Assembly: GCA_036250225.1 (NCBI GenBank)
Contig: JAPZLL010000020.1
Location: forward strand, 558,001-622,000
Origin: Cercophora sp. LCS_1
Taxonomy: Eukaryota; Ascomycota; Sordariomycetes; Sordariales; Lasiosphaeriaceae
Length of the DNA: 64,000 bases
Direction of reading: 5' to 3'
Positions within the stretch are counted from its first letter, which is position 1. Each line of letters starts with the position of its first letter. Positions 8,983-20,100 of the stretch are shown here, in pieces. The translations under genes and the position numbers were made by a program. The notes below the pieces were generated by a model. It ran no database searches, was not told the DNA's origin, and saw only the letters and a list, made by a program, of their open reading frames with translations.

Positions 8983-10600
8983 TCAATGATCGACAAACAC
9001 AATGAGCGGGTCATAGCCACTTTCGTCATCTTGTTCCCCAGGTTCGATTCCCAAAGCCTTTTTCCAAAGTCGAGCTGCCCTCTGCTTCACTTCATCTGCT
9101 TCTGCAATGCGACCAAGGTCCCGCAGCACCAAGCTCAGTTTGTACTCTGAACAGGCTATTCCCCTTATTTCTTTGCCATACTGTCGGTAAATCTCAACGG
9201 CCTGGTTCAAATGCTGTCTAAGGCATATCAAAGGTGTTAGTCAGCCGGTTACAGCTGAAAACGGTGCCGGACGAGTTGGGGGGAACAAGCGACGTACATA
9301 GCACCGTTGAAATCCCGCATCCGGTGACTATACCAGGCAAGTTTGTGATAGGATGCTGCCGTCTGATGCGACTTTCCCAAGACTTCGGTCCTGATTTGGC
9401 AGCTCTGAAGATGCTGGTCGTAGGCTTCGTCATATCCTGCCTGGCGGATGTAGACATTTCCAAGGGCGTGGATTGCACTGTGGTTTGACGTCAGTATTGC
9501 CTGGTCAAGGGGCCAAAACTCCTGTTTTTCACTGGTTGGGGTGGGAGGGGACTGGTGCTCACTTGGCCAACTTTGAGCTTTTGGACCCCATCGTCTCACG
9601 CCGGATTCCAATTGACTTCTGGATTACGATTACCGATGCCGCTTCTTCTAGCCGGTTCATCCTCGTGTAGAGGCGTCCCAGGTTACCGTACGACAGTCCA
9701 AGCATAGACCGTGCAAGATGGGGACATTTTCCCCGTATTTGAACAGCCTTCGTGTGGAAGCTGAGTGATTCGTCATATCGATTCAGGGCGTTGAGTGAGT
9801 TAGCCAAGTTCATATATGAATTGGCCAAGTGGACACGGTCAGCGGGAAGCAGCCTCTCGTGGATATCGACGGCTCGGATGTAATAGTCGTGCGCCTTCGC
9901 GGCCTCTGCCTGCTCCAAGAGGATGGAAGCTGTGGCGCTGAAGACGTCGGCCACCACGAGCCCCTCAAGTTCTGCGGCGGACCCCAGGATCTCCTCGGCC
10001 TTGCGAAGAATCGGGAGAGCCTGGTTGTGTAGCCCCTGCTCGAACATGTACCTTTGACAAATCCATGTTAGCCAAACTCAGTTCCATCTAGCACTGGCCG
10101 TTTGTGCGCACACCATCCACAGTTAAACAGGATTTCCGCAAAATTTTCCATGCCTGCAGCCCGGATCTCGTAGTCCTGGTAGCACCTCAGAGCCGCAAGG
10201 ACGTGGTTGATGTGTAGTTGGCACTTCGGCCAGTCCTTCTCCATCGGGCAGCCCAGTTCCTGGTTTGGAAAAGCCTGGTACAGGATATCAACAACACCGC
10301 CGAAGTACCGCGACCTCCCATCTTCACCCAGTCGAGCCATACACGAGTTCTGGACCAATCGATGAATGGCGTGTGAGCCAAAACCTCTGTTTGTACGGGC
10401 AAGGGAATGCTGGAGAAGTCCGGCTATTGCTTTTGCCTGACTGAGGAGGTGTTAGCATATAGGTACCTACCTAGGTAGGAACTGGATTTCCATAGACCGC
10501 CAGACAACTTACCGTAGACCGGGCCCGACCACATTGCTAAACTCGAATGTACCATGTGTAAGATAGACGAGATCCCAACAGCGTGCACACCCACGAGCTA
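8983..10600 (-). pseudogene. TPR tail of an NB-ARC/TPR-type protein, 5'-truncated
   Basis: Exons at about 10513-10600, 10114-10440, 9563-10051, 9298-9477 and 8983-9217 are joined by good introns (10441-10512, 10052-10113, 9478-9562, 9218-9297). The spliced frame is continuous to the stop at 8983. The first part (VVGPGLR, QAKAIAGLLQHS, then HAIHRLVQNSCMARL) matches the winged-helix/linker region that follows an NB-ARC ATPase in fungal STAND proteins. It is followed by tetratricopeptide helices (e.g. QALPILRKAEEI, SYGNLGRLYTRM, AIHALGNVYIRQ). The ATPase domain and N-terminal effector domain are missing. Upstream lies the end of an amidase gene in the same orientation. The exons still splice cleanly, so the truncation seems recent. 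A chimeric transcript with the amidase is possible. Confidence 0.65.
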
Positions 10601-10704
10601 TACATCCAGATGTTGCTCTATCCGATGACGCTCCACCAGTATCTGGCACCCACCAACTCATCTGACGGGACCCCGCGGCACTGCTACCACCACCCCTTAT
10701 GACT

Positions 10705-11012
10705 CTATGGCTGCAGTTGCAGACCAGGCCCCTGGAGTTCCACATCAAAAGGACACCAACCTGCCTTGACTATAGACTTCCCAGGCCGCACAAGCACATC
10801 CTCCATAATGGCAAGCAGCCCCGAGTCGGTGCCTTGATGTGCAGTTAGTTGTGCATCTCTTCTTGGAGATGTGAACAAACTCACCTTGTGCACTGATGAC
10901 CGCAATGCTGACAGGTAGATGTTCCGTTGCTTTAGTTATCCGGGATTCATAGGGATATTGTCTAACTGCAGAGTAAGATTGTGAGCTTGTGTTTGTCCGT
11001 GTGTGTGTATGT

Positions 11013-11044
<32 letters not shown>

Positions 11045-11844
11045 AAGAAAAGATGGCAACGTACTGGGGATGACCAAATCAGGAAGCTCTGCTAGGGGAG
11101 ATTGGAAGTCCGACCTCCAACTAAACCCGGCATAAGACGGCGGGCTGCGAACACATTAGAATCTTGGGTTGTAGCTCGGTGCTTCAGGATGAAGATGGGA
11201 GATGTACTCTCTGTAGGTGTCCCTGTATCTAGGTGCTGGGTCGCCGAAAGGGAATACGAGGATGGAATCCGGCCAGCCATCCTCTGTGGGTTTCAGAATA
11301 CTGTCGTGAATCCACTTCTTGTGAACCCCCTTCCGCTTAACCGACTCTGCTCTCGATTCTGCTGAGATGCCACTCCCGAACTCCCTATTTTTAAGTCGGC
11401 ATTCAAAGCCTGCACGGAGTGTCAAACAGAGAAAGACGAACCAGGTCCAGCGTACAAGCGGGCTGATGAAGGGATCTCTGCCATATTTTTCAGAGTATTC
11501 TTTCACAAAGCCAGCATGTGCGTGGTATGAATCCGAAGTCAGAATATCGGATACAGTCTGCAAAGATAAGCATGAAAACCAACCAAAAATCCACCTGGGG
11601 CGAACACCGTGTTCAAATAGGCGTCTAAACTCAAGCCCGTCCCTGAGGGATTCTGTTTGAGCCAAAGGTCATTCAGGTTGATAGTTTTCCGTTCGAGGTC
11701 AAGATGAGTTTCTAGCTGTGACACGAACGCATCCAGAGCCCGCTGGGCGTAAGGTTCTGGAAATGGAAAATAATCTTCTGGATACAGCAATGCTGTTGGC
11801 TTCTTGAGGGTTGAAGGTGGCGTTTCCCCCTTGAAGCTGCTCAT
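10705..11844 (-). pseudogene. Amidase-signature family enzyme, C-terminal half only
   Basis: Exons at 11608-11844, 11208-11557, 11065-11144, 10885-10965 and 10705-10832 are joined by introns 11558-11607, 11145-11207, 10966-11064 and 10833-10884. The product resembles the C-terminal half of fungal amidases: LYPEDYFPFPEP, then GFVKEYSEKYGRDPF, FPFGDPAPRYRDTYR, PPSYAGFSW, and TEHLPVSIAVISAQGTD. The Ser-cisSer-Lys catalytic region should lie upstream. It is not found before 11844, where an in-frame stop occurs within 40 bp. The last exon (VKAG...) ends in a non-family tail at 10705, next to the truncated TPR gene. Without the catalytic half it cannot hydrolyse amides. Confidence 0.7.
10998..11046. 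repeat. GT/GA microsatellite inside an intron
   Basis: Compound GT-rich and GA dinucleotide repeat on the plus strand. It reads as CT/CA on the coding strand within the 99-bp amidase intron, where it forms an unusually long pyrimidine tract before the acceptor. Confidence 0.85.
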
Positions 11845-12527
11845 AGTTCGGGTGATTGTTTTGATGCTTCTTCGTCACTGGGCGCTGGGGAGGACAGCAA
11901 GCTGCTCCAGGATCAGTGCTCCAGGTCCACCATGCCTGCCTCCCAGCATCAGCAGCCGCTCAATCAATCCACCTTCTAGGGCGATGGTGTTTTACTCTTG
12001 CGTGCCTTTTGACCATAGCCTCGCTGGCATTTCCAATTGCACGAGCCCGAAGTCCGTTGATCGCGACGGCCCGCGAAAGAGGTCCACGGTTCCTAGCTGT
12101 GATCCATAACTCAGTTGATACCCCTGTTCCGGATGGGTTACCTCTGCATCGCCCTCGAGAGAGCATCGAATTCCGCTGCCTAGTTTTCTGTTGATCTCCC
12201 TTTTGTACGAGATTTGTAATCACGTTTTGTGGTGAAGGTAGACAACAACCAGAGGGTGTGATGGCACTTCTAAAGGACTTCGCACTGTCCAGCCTTAGTG
12301 TGGAACCATTGCATTGGTAGAACAACGGGGATATTCTTTGAGTATGGGCGAAGAGGCAAACACGCACGTCACAACCGATATTCTCGATAGCCCTAAAGAC
12401 GACCGCGAGACAGACGGGTTCCACGCGACATAGGGGTAATAAGGCGCGATCGAGGGACTGGGAACGCCGGCTACAAGCGGTCCATTCTTCAAAATGTATC
12501 CAAGTCTGCCTTGGCGCGTTATGTACT
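11845..12527. other. Intergenic, no gene recognised
   Basis: About 0.68 kb. It was searched on both strands for the missing catalytic half of the amidase; nothing resembling the glycine/serine-rich amidase signature was seen. Open frames here have no codon bias or family resemblance. Confidence 0.45.
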
Positions 12528-12911
12528 CTAATCTACTTCTTCAGCGCCAAGCCCAGCAGCGGGATCTTGGATATTCGTCCCCGTTGATCCGGCGCCACCG
12601 CGGTTGTGAGGCAGGAAGGACTTGAACTTCTCGAGCAGATCTTGATTTCCCTTGAATATATCGCCCATTCTCTCCTGCACCAGGCGGGCGCCTTCTTCGG
12701 CTGTTTTTGGTTCTTTTCCCGGAGCGTAGATCTCTGTAAAGGACTGGAGGAATCGTTGGTAGATTTCGGGGTTCGTTTGGAAGCGTGCCTGGCAGGAGTC
12801 AGTCCATGAGCAAAAAATGGTTTGGGGGTGGGAACTCGCCTGGACTTCCTGGATGAATTCAATTGCGCTGCTCTTTGACGCGGGGCAAGATGGCGCTTGT
12901 TCTGGGGCCAT
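12528..12911 (-). CDS. Small protein with a single PAH (Sin3-type) domain
   Basis: Exon 1 is 12840-12911 and exon 2 is 12528-12788. The intron 12789-12839 has a GC donor (CAG|GCGAGT) and a normal acceptor (TGCCAG). It is 51 bp without a stop, so an unspliced reading also stays open. Spliced, the protein reads SSAIEFIQEVQ, ARFQTNPEIYQRFLQS, then VQERMGDIFKGNQDLLEKF and KSFLPHNR. This is a full paired amphipathic helix: the two helices, the KGNxDLL step and the closing FLP. PAH domains in Sin3 bind transcription-factor peptides to recruit histone deacetylase. Here the whole protein is only about 110 aa with one PAH, so it could act as a stand-alone adaptor or a competitor of Sin3. An in-frame ATG at 12986 would add 25 residues. 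Confidence 0.75.
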   Translation of the reverse strand: MAPEQAPSCPASKSSAIEFIQEVQASSHPQTIFCSWTDSCQARFQTNPEIYQRFLQSFTEIYAPGKEPKTAEEGARLVQERMGDIFKGNQDLLEKFKSFLPHNRGGAGSTGTNIQDPAAGLGAEEVD

Positions 12912-14997
12912 TGTCAGTGATGGATGTCGCGGTTCGCTTGCGAGAGGTGATGGATGTTTTGCAAAGTTGGGGTAGGATGCAATCATATATCTTCCGTCGG
13001 TAATATTTCAGTCACAAATTTTTGACGGATGCGGCAGCGGCATGCTATTCATCCGGGCAGTTGGTCTTGCTGGCGCAGGCAGCGGTTCGGATGCTGGATG
13101 GTCGGGTCAAGGCTGCGCCACGACACCAAGATTGGAAGGAGCACCTGAGCTGGAGTACCGGACTCTTTTCGCAAGTCTTGGTGCGGGGTGTTCAAGCACG
13201 TGGGGGTCTTGAAGACGCAACGCGTCATCACCTCGTGATGTGGCCATTTCTGGGCAAGTATCAAACGACGATGCTTTGGGACTTGATGTCTCTAGTTGCC
13301 GGACCAACAGGCGATTGAACTGACTGCAAATTCTCCTCGACACCTTGGTATCACAACACACGGCTGCACATGGCATGAGGCATCTTCCTCGGCTCGGCGC
13401 GATCGCAGCCCAACGAACCTTCCTTGCCAAGACATCGATACCTCGACACCACCACATGTATGTTTTGACATCTCTGCTCAACCTCCTCCGCGCTCAACGA
13501 ACCTTCTCTACAACCGCTCGCTGGCAGGATGGTACCACGGAAGATATGGTCGTCTGTCCGCAGCGGCTCTCAAACGCCCCTCTACCCCCACAGTCTGAAG
13601 AGTATCGCAGCTGAAATAACACACGGCTCAAGTTTGGCCCCCGATATTTTTCTCACAGATATGAGCCATTGCGTAGCAGTCGCTTATTCCGAATGCGCTG
13701 AGCTCGGCAGCCGAGGCGCGGCCCCTTGCTTGGAGATTCGGACCGACGCCCTACTCATCGACCGGGGAAACGCTGTTGCGAAGCAGACATAAATTTCCGC
13801 TCACGGGTTCCATCTACACAAGAGGGTACACTGTCTTTTCGTGGCTAGGTGAATCGGGTCAAGATTGGAATATCTTCAACTGAACTCACGAAGTTCCGGC
13901 GCCTCAAGTCACCACATGTTGTACAAACACCGCAATTTTGGGAGCTCGTGCTTATCTCGATTTGAGACCATGAGGTCCGGGCTCTGAGACCGCTATCTCC
14001 TAATATTAACTACACCATTGGGCACCGGTGGTACAGCCTGACCGGACCTCCTATACCCTCAGGCCCCTCGGCAAGCAGGTGCATCCCTCGTTGACCGCAC
14101 TGACAGAAACAGTGGCCGCCCGTACTTTTCGGAGATACGATCATGCAAGACGATGTTGTGGGAGCCCGGCCTAGGGCTAGTGACGGCACAATCGTCAATT
14201 TTTGTTGAGAGCGCAGATCCCAGCTTGAAAGTCCAATGAACGAAGTCTGCGAACAAGGTGGCAAGATGCTGGCGCTGCGGGGTCCGCCGTTGGACTTACA
14301 CTGGCAGCATATGCATGGTCAGTCAAATGAAGCTTTCGAGAGCCCAAAACGTCACCGACTTTCTTCACTCGGCTGCTGTTGCAAATGAAGGGTTGAAGCA
14401 CCTAGCGGCGGCTTGGCGCAGACAGCTGAGATGCCCAAGGCAGTTTACTTGCGTTCTGTGCGCGACAGAATGACAAAAACTCCCGGCGGCATGCTGCAAG
14501 CTGCACGCGCTTTTGTTGTGGTTGGCCGCCTCGACCGCCACAGACGCGCTGCGCACCAGCACAGCAGGCAGCTGTTCAACAGCCCATGAACTTTTCCATA
14601 TGGCCTGCAATATCCATTGGCGCTCAAGGCCAAGACTCCAGCCAAGGCCTTCTTTTGGCCCCATTCTGCAGTTTGAGTCTGCAGGTCGCGCGGGGACTGC
14701 AGAGGAACGTGGCGGGGCAACTCGAAAGCCGTGAGAGCCTTACAATCGTAGTTCTGGGTCGGCTTGTTTGGCAGCGAAGTAGGCTGCTTTGGAATCTCCG
14801 GGACACTCACTTGGGGGGGTGCAGCAGGCGTGGTGACAAGACAACCCTAGCCCCCATTTATCACAGGTCGGAGGCCCCTGTTGACAAGGCTCTCTGTGTG
14901 TACTCGACAATGTATAAAGTCAGGAAGAAAGAAGGATGGTGCCAGAATACCCAGAGGCACCAACAACCACCGCAACGAAAACTAACCTCGCTTCAAG
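12912..14997. other. Long interval, only weak coding candidates
   Basis: About 2.1 kb with no confident gene. One candidate frame lies at about 13375-13614 plus. It contains LLNLLRAQRTFSTTARW, which resembles a mitochondrial presequence, but the frame closes about 20 residues later and no mature domain follows. It may be an orphan 5' exon. Near the right end the promoter of the next gene begins. Confidence 0.35.
14911..14917 (+). promoter_or_regulatory. TATA box of the secreted-protein gene at 14998
   Basis: TATAAAG about 85 bp upstream of the start codon, followed by an A/C-rich leader. Spacing fits a fungal core promoter with a short 5' UTR. Confidence 0.55.
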
Positions 14998-15640
14998 ATG
15001 CGTTTTACCAGTCTGATCTCGGCACTTTGCCTCCTCTTGCCCACTGCTTGCCTTGCCGCCCCATCATTTGGCGGTGTCTCTGAAGACGGCTCCGCAGTTG
15101 TCAACAATACCACCTTTGGCGGTGTCAGCGAGCGAGCTGCCGCCCCCGTCGACCGCGATACCATCCAAGACCGCGCAGTTCCCATTCTCGCTACCCTCGC
15201 CCTCGGCCGTATGTTCTTTATCACGCACATTAATACCCTTCATCCAGCTAACCTTTGCTGCAGTCGTCACCGAGTACGCCGATGACGCCATCAAGTTCCT
15301 CATCGACATCTCCAACATGAATGACAAGAAGGAAGCTTGGGTCACCAAAACTATCAACACCCTCAGTGACGACTACCCGAGCCTGAACATCATCATCTAT
15401 TCAAATCCCAAGGGCCAGTTTTCCTTTGGAGGCTCGGATCATTACCGTCTGTTCGACTTTGAGCTCCCTATCGCCGCGTTCGGGGTCAAGGAAACGTATC
15501 ACATCTTGTTCACAGACAACGAAGGGTGGTTTCTCCGCGCTGGAGACGGTGGATACATCAACTGGATCTTCAGGGCAGGCACCGACTTTGAGGCTTTTCG
15601 TGAAGACAAGAGCCCCCTTGTTGAGTTTCTGGGGGTTTGA
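14998..15640 (+). CDS. Secreted protein of unknown function (195 aa)
   Basis: Exons 14998-15208 and 15264-15640, with a 55-bp intron having donor GTATGT, branch-like GCTAAC and acceptor CTGCAG. The signal peptide is MRFTSLISALCLLLPTACLA. A short repeat-like linker (FGGVSE twice) precedes a mature domain of about 135 aa. That domain ends with GDGGYINWIFRAG, a motif I have seen in other small secreted fungal proteins of unknown role. There are no cysteines in the mature domain, so it is not a typical disulfide-rich effector. The start is supported by a TATA box and the leader AAG ATG. Confidence 0.8.
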
Positions 15641-15985
15641 TGCGGTGGTTACCAGGGGGCGCCCAATGATTTTCTAACATTGTCGTATCATGGTTTAGTA
15701 GATTTGTTAGATTCACGCATAGTTTCCGAGTGTGAAGTTCAGAAACACTTTCTAATTATACTCTTCTCCAATCGCAGCCGGTGGTGTCAACTATGTGCTC
15801 GTGTGCTCATACCTTGAGCCCTTCAGCTCAAGGAGAGCGAGCGCATTGTCTGTGAACTGCAAGTGGGCATAGCGGGATGAGGACAAAAGTTTGAGAAACG
15901 GAAGGCGACTGTATTGCTCTAGGTAAGTAGGGACGGGGAATGGGGGATCGACGTGGGGAAACAAAAATTAAAAAGGGGACAGAAA
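15641..15985. other. Intergenic before the 5S gene
   Basis: Contains the 3' flank of the secreted-protein gene. Just outside the 5S gene, on its minus strand, it contains T-rich runs (TTTTC, then TTTTTAATTTTTG) that can terminate RNA polymerase III. Confidence 0.45.
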
Positions 15986-16104
15986 ACATACAACACCGGG
16001 GATTCGCTGGTCGTCACCGACCCAACTACTAATCCAGCTCTCACTGGCTTATCTATGGGAGAGCAGACGGGATCCCGAGTTTTCCAGTGGGTATGGTCGT
16101 ATGT
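15986..16104 (-). rRNA. 5S ribosomal RNA, complete
   Basis: The reverse complement is 119 nt. It starts ACATACGACCATACCCACTG and ends CCCCGGTGTTGTATGT. The first and last bases pair into the terminal stem (ACATAC with GTATGT). The conserved inner blocks GTAGTTGGGT and GACCAGCGAATCC are intact. The gene stands alone between protein genes, which is the dispersed 5S organisation of Neurospora-like fungi and not part of an rDNA repeat. A T-rich stretch follows the 3' end. Transcription would be by RNA polymerase III from internal control elements. The identical last 53 nt occur again at 29481-29533. Confidence 0.95.
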
Positions 16105-17159
16105 GATGTGTTTTGTTGTTTGTCTTCCTTATATGCTATCTGGGACGAGTGGACGCCTGATATTCCAACACCAACGCGGCCAAACAGACAGAATTGAGGC
16201 TTACAACAATCGATTCGCCATCCCATTCACACACAAAAAGCATGCATGCATGGCCACACTCGTCTCATTGGCTCGATCGATCCGCCGGCCGTCCGTCTTG
16301 TGCGCCAAGCCGGGGCTGATGAGGTCCATTCCACGCTCGCCCGATCATGACGTTTGTCGGAGAACCTCTATCGATATCCATTTTGCACGTCGATAACGAC
16401 CAGACAGGTGCGCCCGACCAGCTATGCTGGTATTTAGGGCCGGTATGCCTACCATACTTCAAAGTCACCGAGTTTCGAGAGCCAAATGCAAAAAGCTCTC
16501 GGGCAAACGCAGCGAACACCACGGGGAACTTGATAGTCGCCACTCTTTCAACCTACAACCGAGGTGTAGCAACATGGGAAAGTAATATGGGATTTACTCT
16601 CAATGATCATTTGACCGTAGGATGTTTTCTTCCGGCGCCGAGGTTCCCGCGGTCAGGCCAAGTGCCCGAGAACTCCCGGTCAACGCAAGGCTGTCGCGTG
16701 GGGGAACCCCGCTTTCTGTTTGTAGGCCTCAATTCGGAGTCCAATCAACGAGCTATGTGTGACAGCGGGATGCAACATCCTGCATTGCACGAAGCAGTCA
16801 GGACGCCCTCATGCCCAATATTGAGGTGCCTATTGTATTGCTGGCGAGCCAATCAAGATCCGCCTTTCCTCACGCGACTTTCGCGCCAGGCCACGCCAGG
16901 GGAGCGATGAGAGCTGCAAGTCTCGCTTCAATGCTCTCAGTGATTGGACAACCTGGACAGCGTTTGGCACTGCCGCGCAAGCGGCTCGAATTTCTGTGGG
17001 CTGTGTCTGGGGCGCCAGGTATCGGGCTGCTTGGGAATTTGGATATATTTCACCCCAGGCAGGCTGGACCTTCCCAACATTCTCACACCTCAGAAACGCC
17101 TTCTCCACCCATCCCCACAAGCCTTCCATCGGTAGCAAGCCGCCAAGGTCACAAAAGAA
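16105..17159. other. Intergenic, no gene recognised
   Basis: About 1.05 kb between the 5S gene and the patatin-GTPase gene. The longest open frame (16347-16910 plus) has no codon bias, no start context and no family resemblance. It serves as promoter region for the gene at 17160. Confidence 0.45.
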
Positions 17160-20100
17160 ATGGATCTCGAGGCTGAGCTAAACGACTTTTTTATCGCAGA
17201 GTCATGGCCCGGGAACACGTCGCTCGCTGGCATCCCTCCACCCCGGACCATCGACACCCCTCCTGCAACAGATGACGACGCCGCCATCTGCCAGGAGTGC
17301 GTGCAAAACGTTGCAGTTTATTACTGCGAGAAGTGCGAAGCGATCTGCGAAGATTGCTGGGGTAGTCGCGCGGTCCATCGACGCGGCGATCCTCGACATT
17401 CCCGATTGCTGTACAACGAGTAGTAGGTCACAGCCGTCAAGCGCCGAAGGAAAGAAGTCCGCTAACCATCTCAAGCTTGCTTTTTGGGGACGTTTTGATG
17501 TCGGACTTATCCGAGAAGGCTCGCCAAGAGCTCCACGAGCGCGATCACGGCACCCTCTGGTTCGCAGTCGACAAGCCGGAGGGTGGGGTCCTGAGCCTTG
17601 AGGAGTTCCCACGTTTCAGCCAGGCAATGGGTGAGCATCGCGAACAATACAATAATTTATCGACATGCTATCCGCGCCTTGTTTCGTTCATCGGCGACAC
17701 CGGGGCCGGCAAGAGCTCCATTGTCCGGCTCCTCATCGAGCACCCCTGGGATCCAGCTGCCCGTCGGGAAGCGCAGAACGCCGGCGTCACGTTCACTGTG
17801 CCAGTTGTTGGGCGGCCAATGGTAACGGTTCCAACGTCAGGTGACGTGCACCTCTACCGCGACCAAGTTCTTGACTCGTCGGAAGTCACTACCCCGATAT
17901 TCTATGCGGACTCCGAGGGATTCGACGGCGGGCAGCAAGAGCCGCAGGCCCGCAAGATCGAGCAAAGCACCCTCTGCCGCATTGCAAGCTCCCTGGCCTC
18001 GAATTTTGACGGGGCCAGCAGATGGGCGCAAATGGGCTACAGCTACATACGCCGTGGTTGGCGCCGCAAAATCGACGCCGTCGGAGAGCGGGAGACCGCC
18101 GTCAAGGAGATATTTCCGAGGTTACTCTACAACTTTTCGGACGTTATTGTTCATGTCATTCTTGACGATGGTGCGAGAAGAATGGAGCATCACATCACGA
18201 AACTGTTGGAATGGTCACAAATTTCACAGGCGGGGACCATCAACCGGTTTTCATCGCCTCACTTGATCATCGTGCTCAACAAGTGCGATGTCGACTCGGA
18301 ATGGGATCCCAGGGAGACCAAAGCTCGGATCCTCAAGGAGCACGAGGGAATACTCGATAAGAACGAGACGGCTAGGGCTGCTAGAGATAGGCTCCGAAAG
18401 TTTGGGGTTTCTGTCAGCTCGCTCGAGGACCTGTTGGAGAAGTCATACTCATCAGTCCAATTCTTACGGCTGCCAAGAGGAACAGCATGCTCCCGACTGT
18501 CCGACCAACTCCGTCTGCTTCACGCCATGATTCAAAGCTGCAGCAAGGCCGCCCAGACTGAAAAGGCGAACGCGAAGCTTCTTCTCTCATCTCGGTCCTT
18601 AGATCAGTTTTTTAAGCTCGCATTCGACCATTATTCAGAAGGTCTGCAGAAACCATTCGACTTCCTTGAGGCCTTGTTCTCGGTCAAACCCCTCCCTAAC
18701 ACGTTCTCGGGCAACATCGAGCACATGATGCGGGCCGCATTTGATGCTGCGAAACGAGATGTCGGGCTTGGAGTTAGAACGGCCAGCGTCGCCAAAGCTC
18801 TTGCGCCCGTCATCTGCTCGATGATTGCGCTTGACACGGTACGGACTTACGAAGACTTGCCCGGGTGTTTCGAGCAGATATACAATGGCGATTTCGGTTT
18901 CACGCATTCATCAACGAATTCTTATGCGGCTCAGGTCCACAAGGCCTTGCAAGCATTTGTCGAAAGATCAATCAGCTGTGATTTCAGAGATGACAACGGG
19001 CACCACTGCAGCGGCAAGTTTCTGACACACAGATCCTGTCACTACGGTTGGAACGGAGAGTTGATTGGGTATGGCGGGTTTACATCGAAAGCGCTGGATG
19101 CGCTTGAAACGATGTGGGAAAAGGAAATGCAAGCTTCACTGGCACATGTGGCTCAGCTGCTCGACGATGAGGAGTCGGCTGACACGGGACAACACAACAG
19201 AATGGCCTCGGACGAGTCTGCCGTTTGGGAAATGCACCAACAAAACCTCGTGGCCATGCATCAAAAACTCCCCAGTTTGTCGTTTGGGGATATCTTGACA
19301 TGTTTCTGGTGTGTCAGAAATACAGTCGCGGAGATCCTCCCTTGTCGGCACGCTATTTGCACGCCCTGTCTTGTCGCCATGGGCAGGGTTGACAGCAGCA
19401 TCGACCACAGAGTCATCAATCTGGATGCATGCAACCTCCATCACAGCCCATTTCAGTTCCAGCAGCCAGTGAGACACTTCCATTTGCCCAAAACAGTTGG
19501 CCGTCGCGTTCTCAGCATCGATGGTGGGGGCGTCAGGGGGATCGTCAGTTTGAAAATACTCGAAGCTGTTGAGGAGAGAATGGGAGGTGATCTCCCCATC
19601 TCGGCGTTCTTCGACCTCATTGGCGGGACAAGTGCAGGCGGGCTAATCGCCTTGGGCCTGTCTCTCAAGGATTGGAACGCGCGAGACGCAACAGAAGTCT
19701 TCCTTTCCCTTTTGTCCCGCGCTTTCACACCGAGCGGCACTTGGTTGATCCCGCAAGTGATAAAACAATTCTGGGGCGGTGCCAAGTATAATACCGAAGA
19801 ACTGGAGAAGGCTATTCGCGAAGCATTCGGCCAGGCGGGCGAGTCAGAATTGCTCACTCTCTCAGTAAGGATCAATATCTTGTGGAATATTGGACACTTT
19901 ACAACTCGTTCAAGGGCTAACCAAACGTTTGTGGTCGACAGGGCGCAAGGTCACTGGAGCTGCCTACCAAGGTCCTCGTCACAACGACGGAGGATTATGG
20001 AGAAAAAGGAAGTTTACTTGCAAATTACGCCAGGGTCTCCCACAAGGGTAAGTCCTCAAATCCGCCCGGAAGCAGATGCAACAACGTTGACTCAGTTGCG

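Noticed and set aside
9042..9053. GGTTCGATTCCC, a second possible tRNA box B
   Set aside because: Lies antisense within the last TPR exon, and no other tRNA arms are present.
12912..14997. Possible mitochondrial protein gene around 13375-13614
   Set aside because: Only a presequence-like stretch is visible and the frame ends soon after; not enough to call a gene, so kept as a note in the interval entry.
16347..16910. 187-codon plus-strand ORF
   Set aside because: No codon bias, no start context, no recognisable domain; considered chance.
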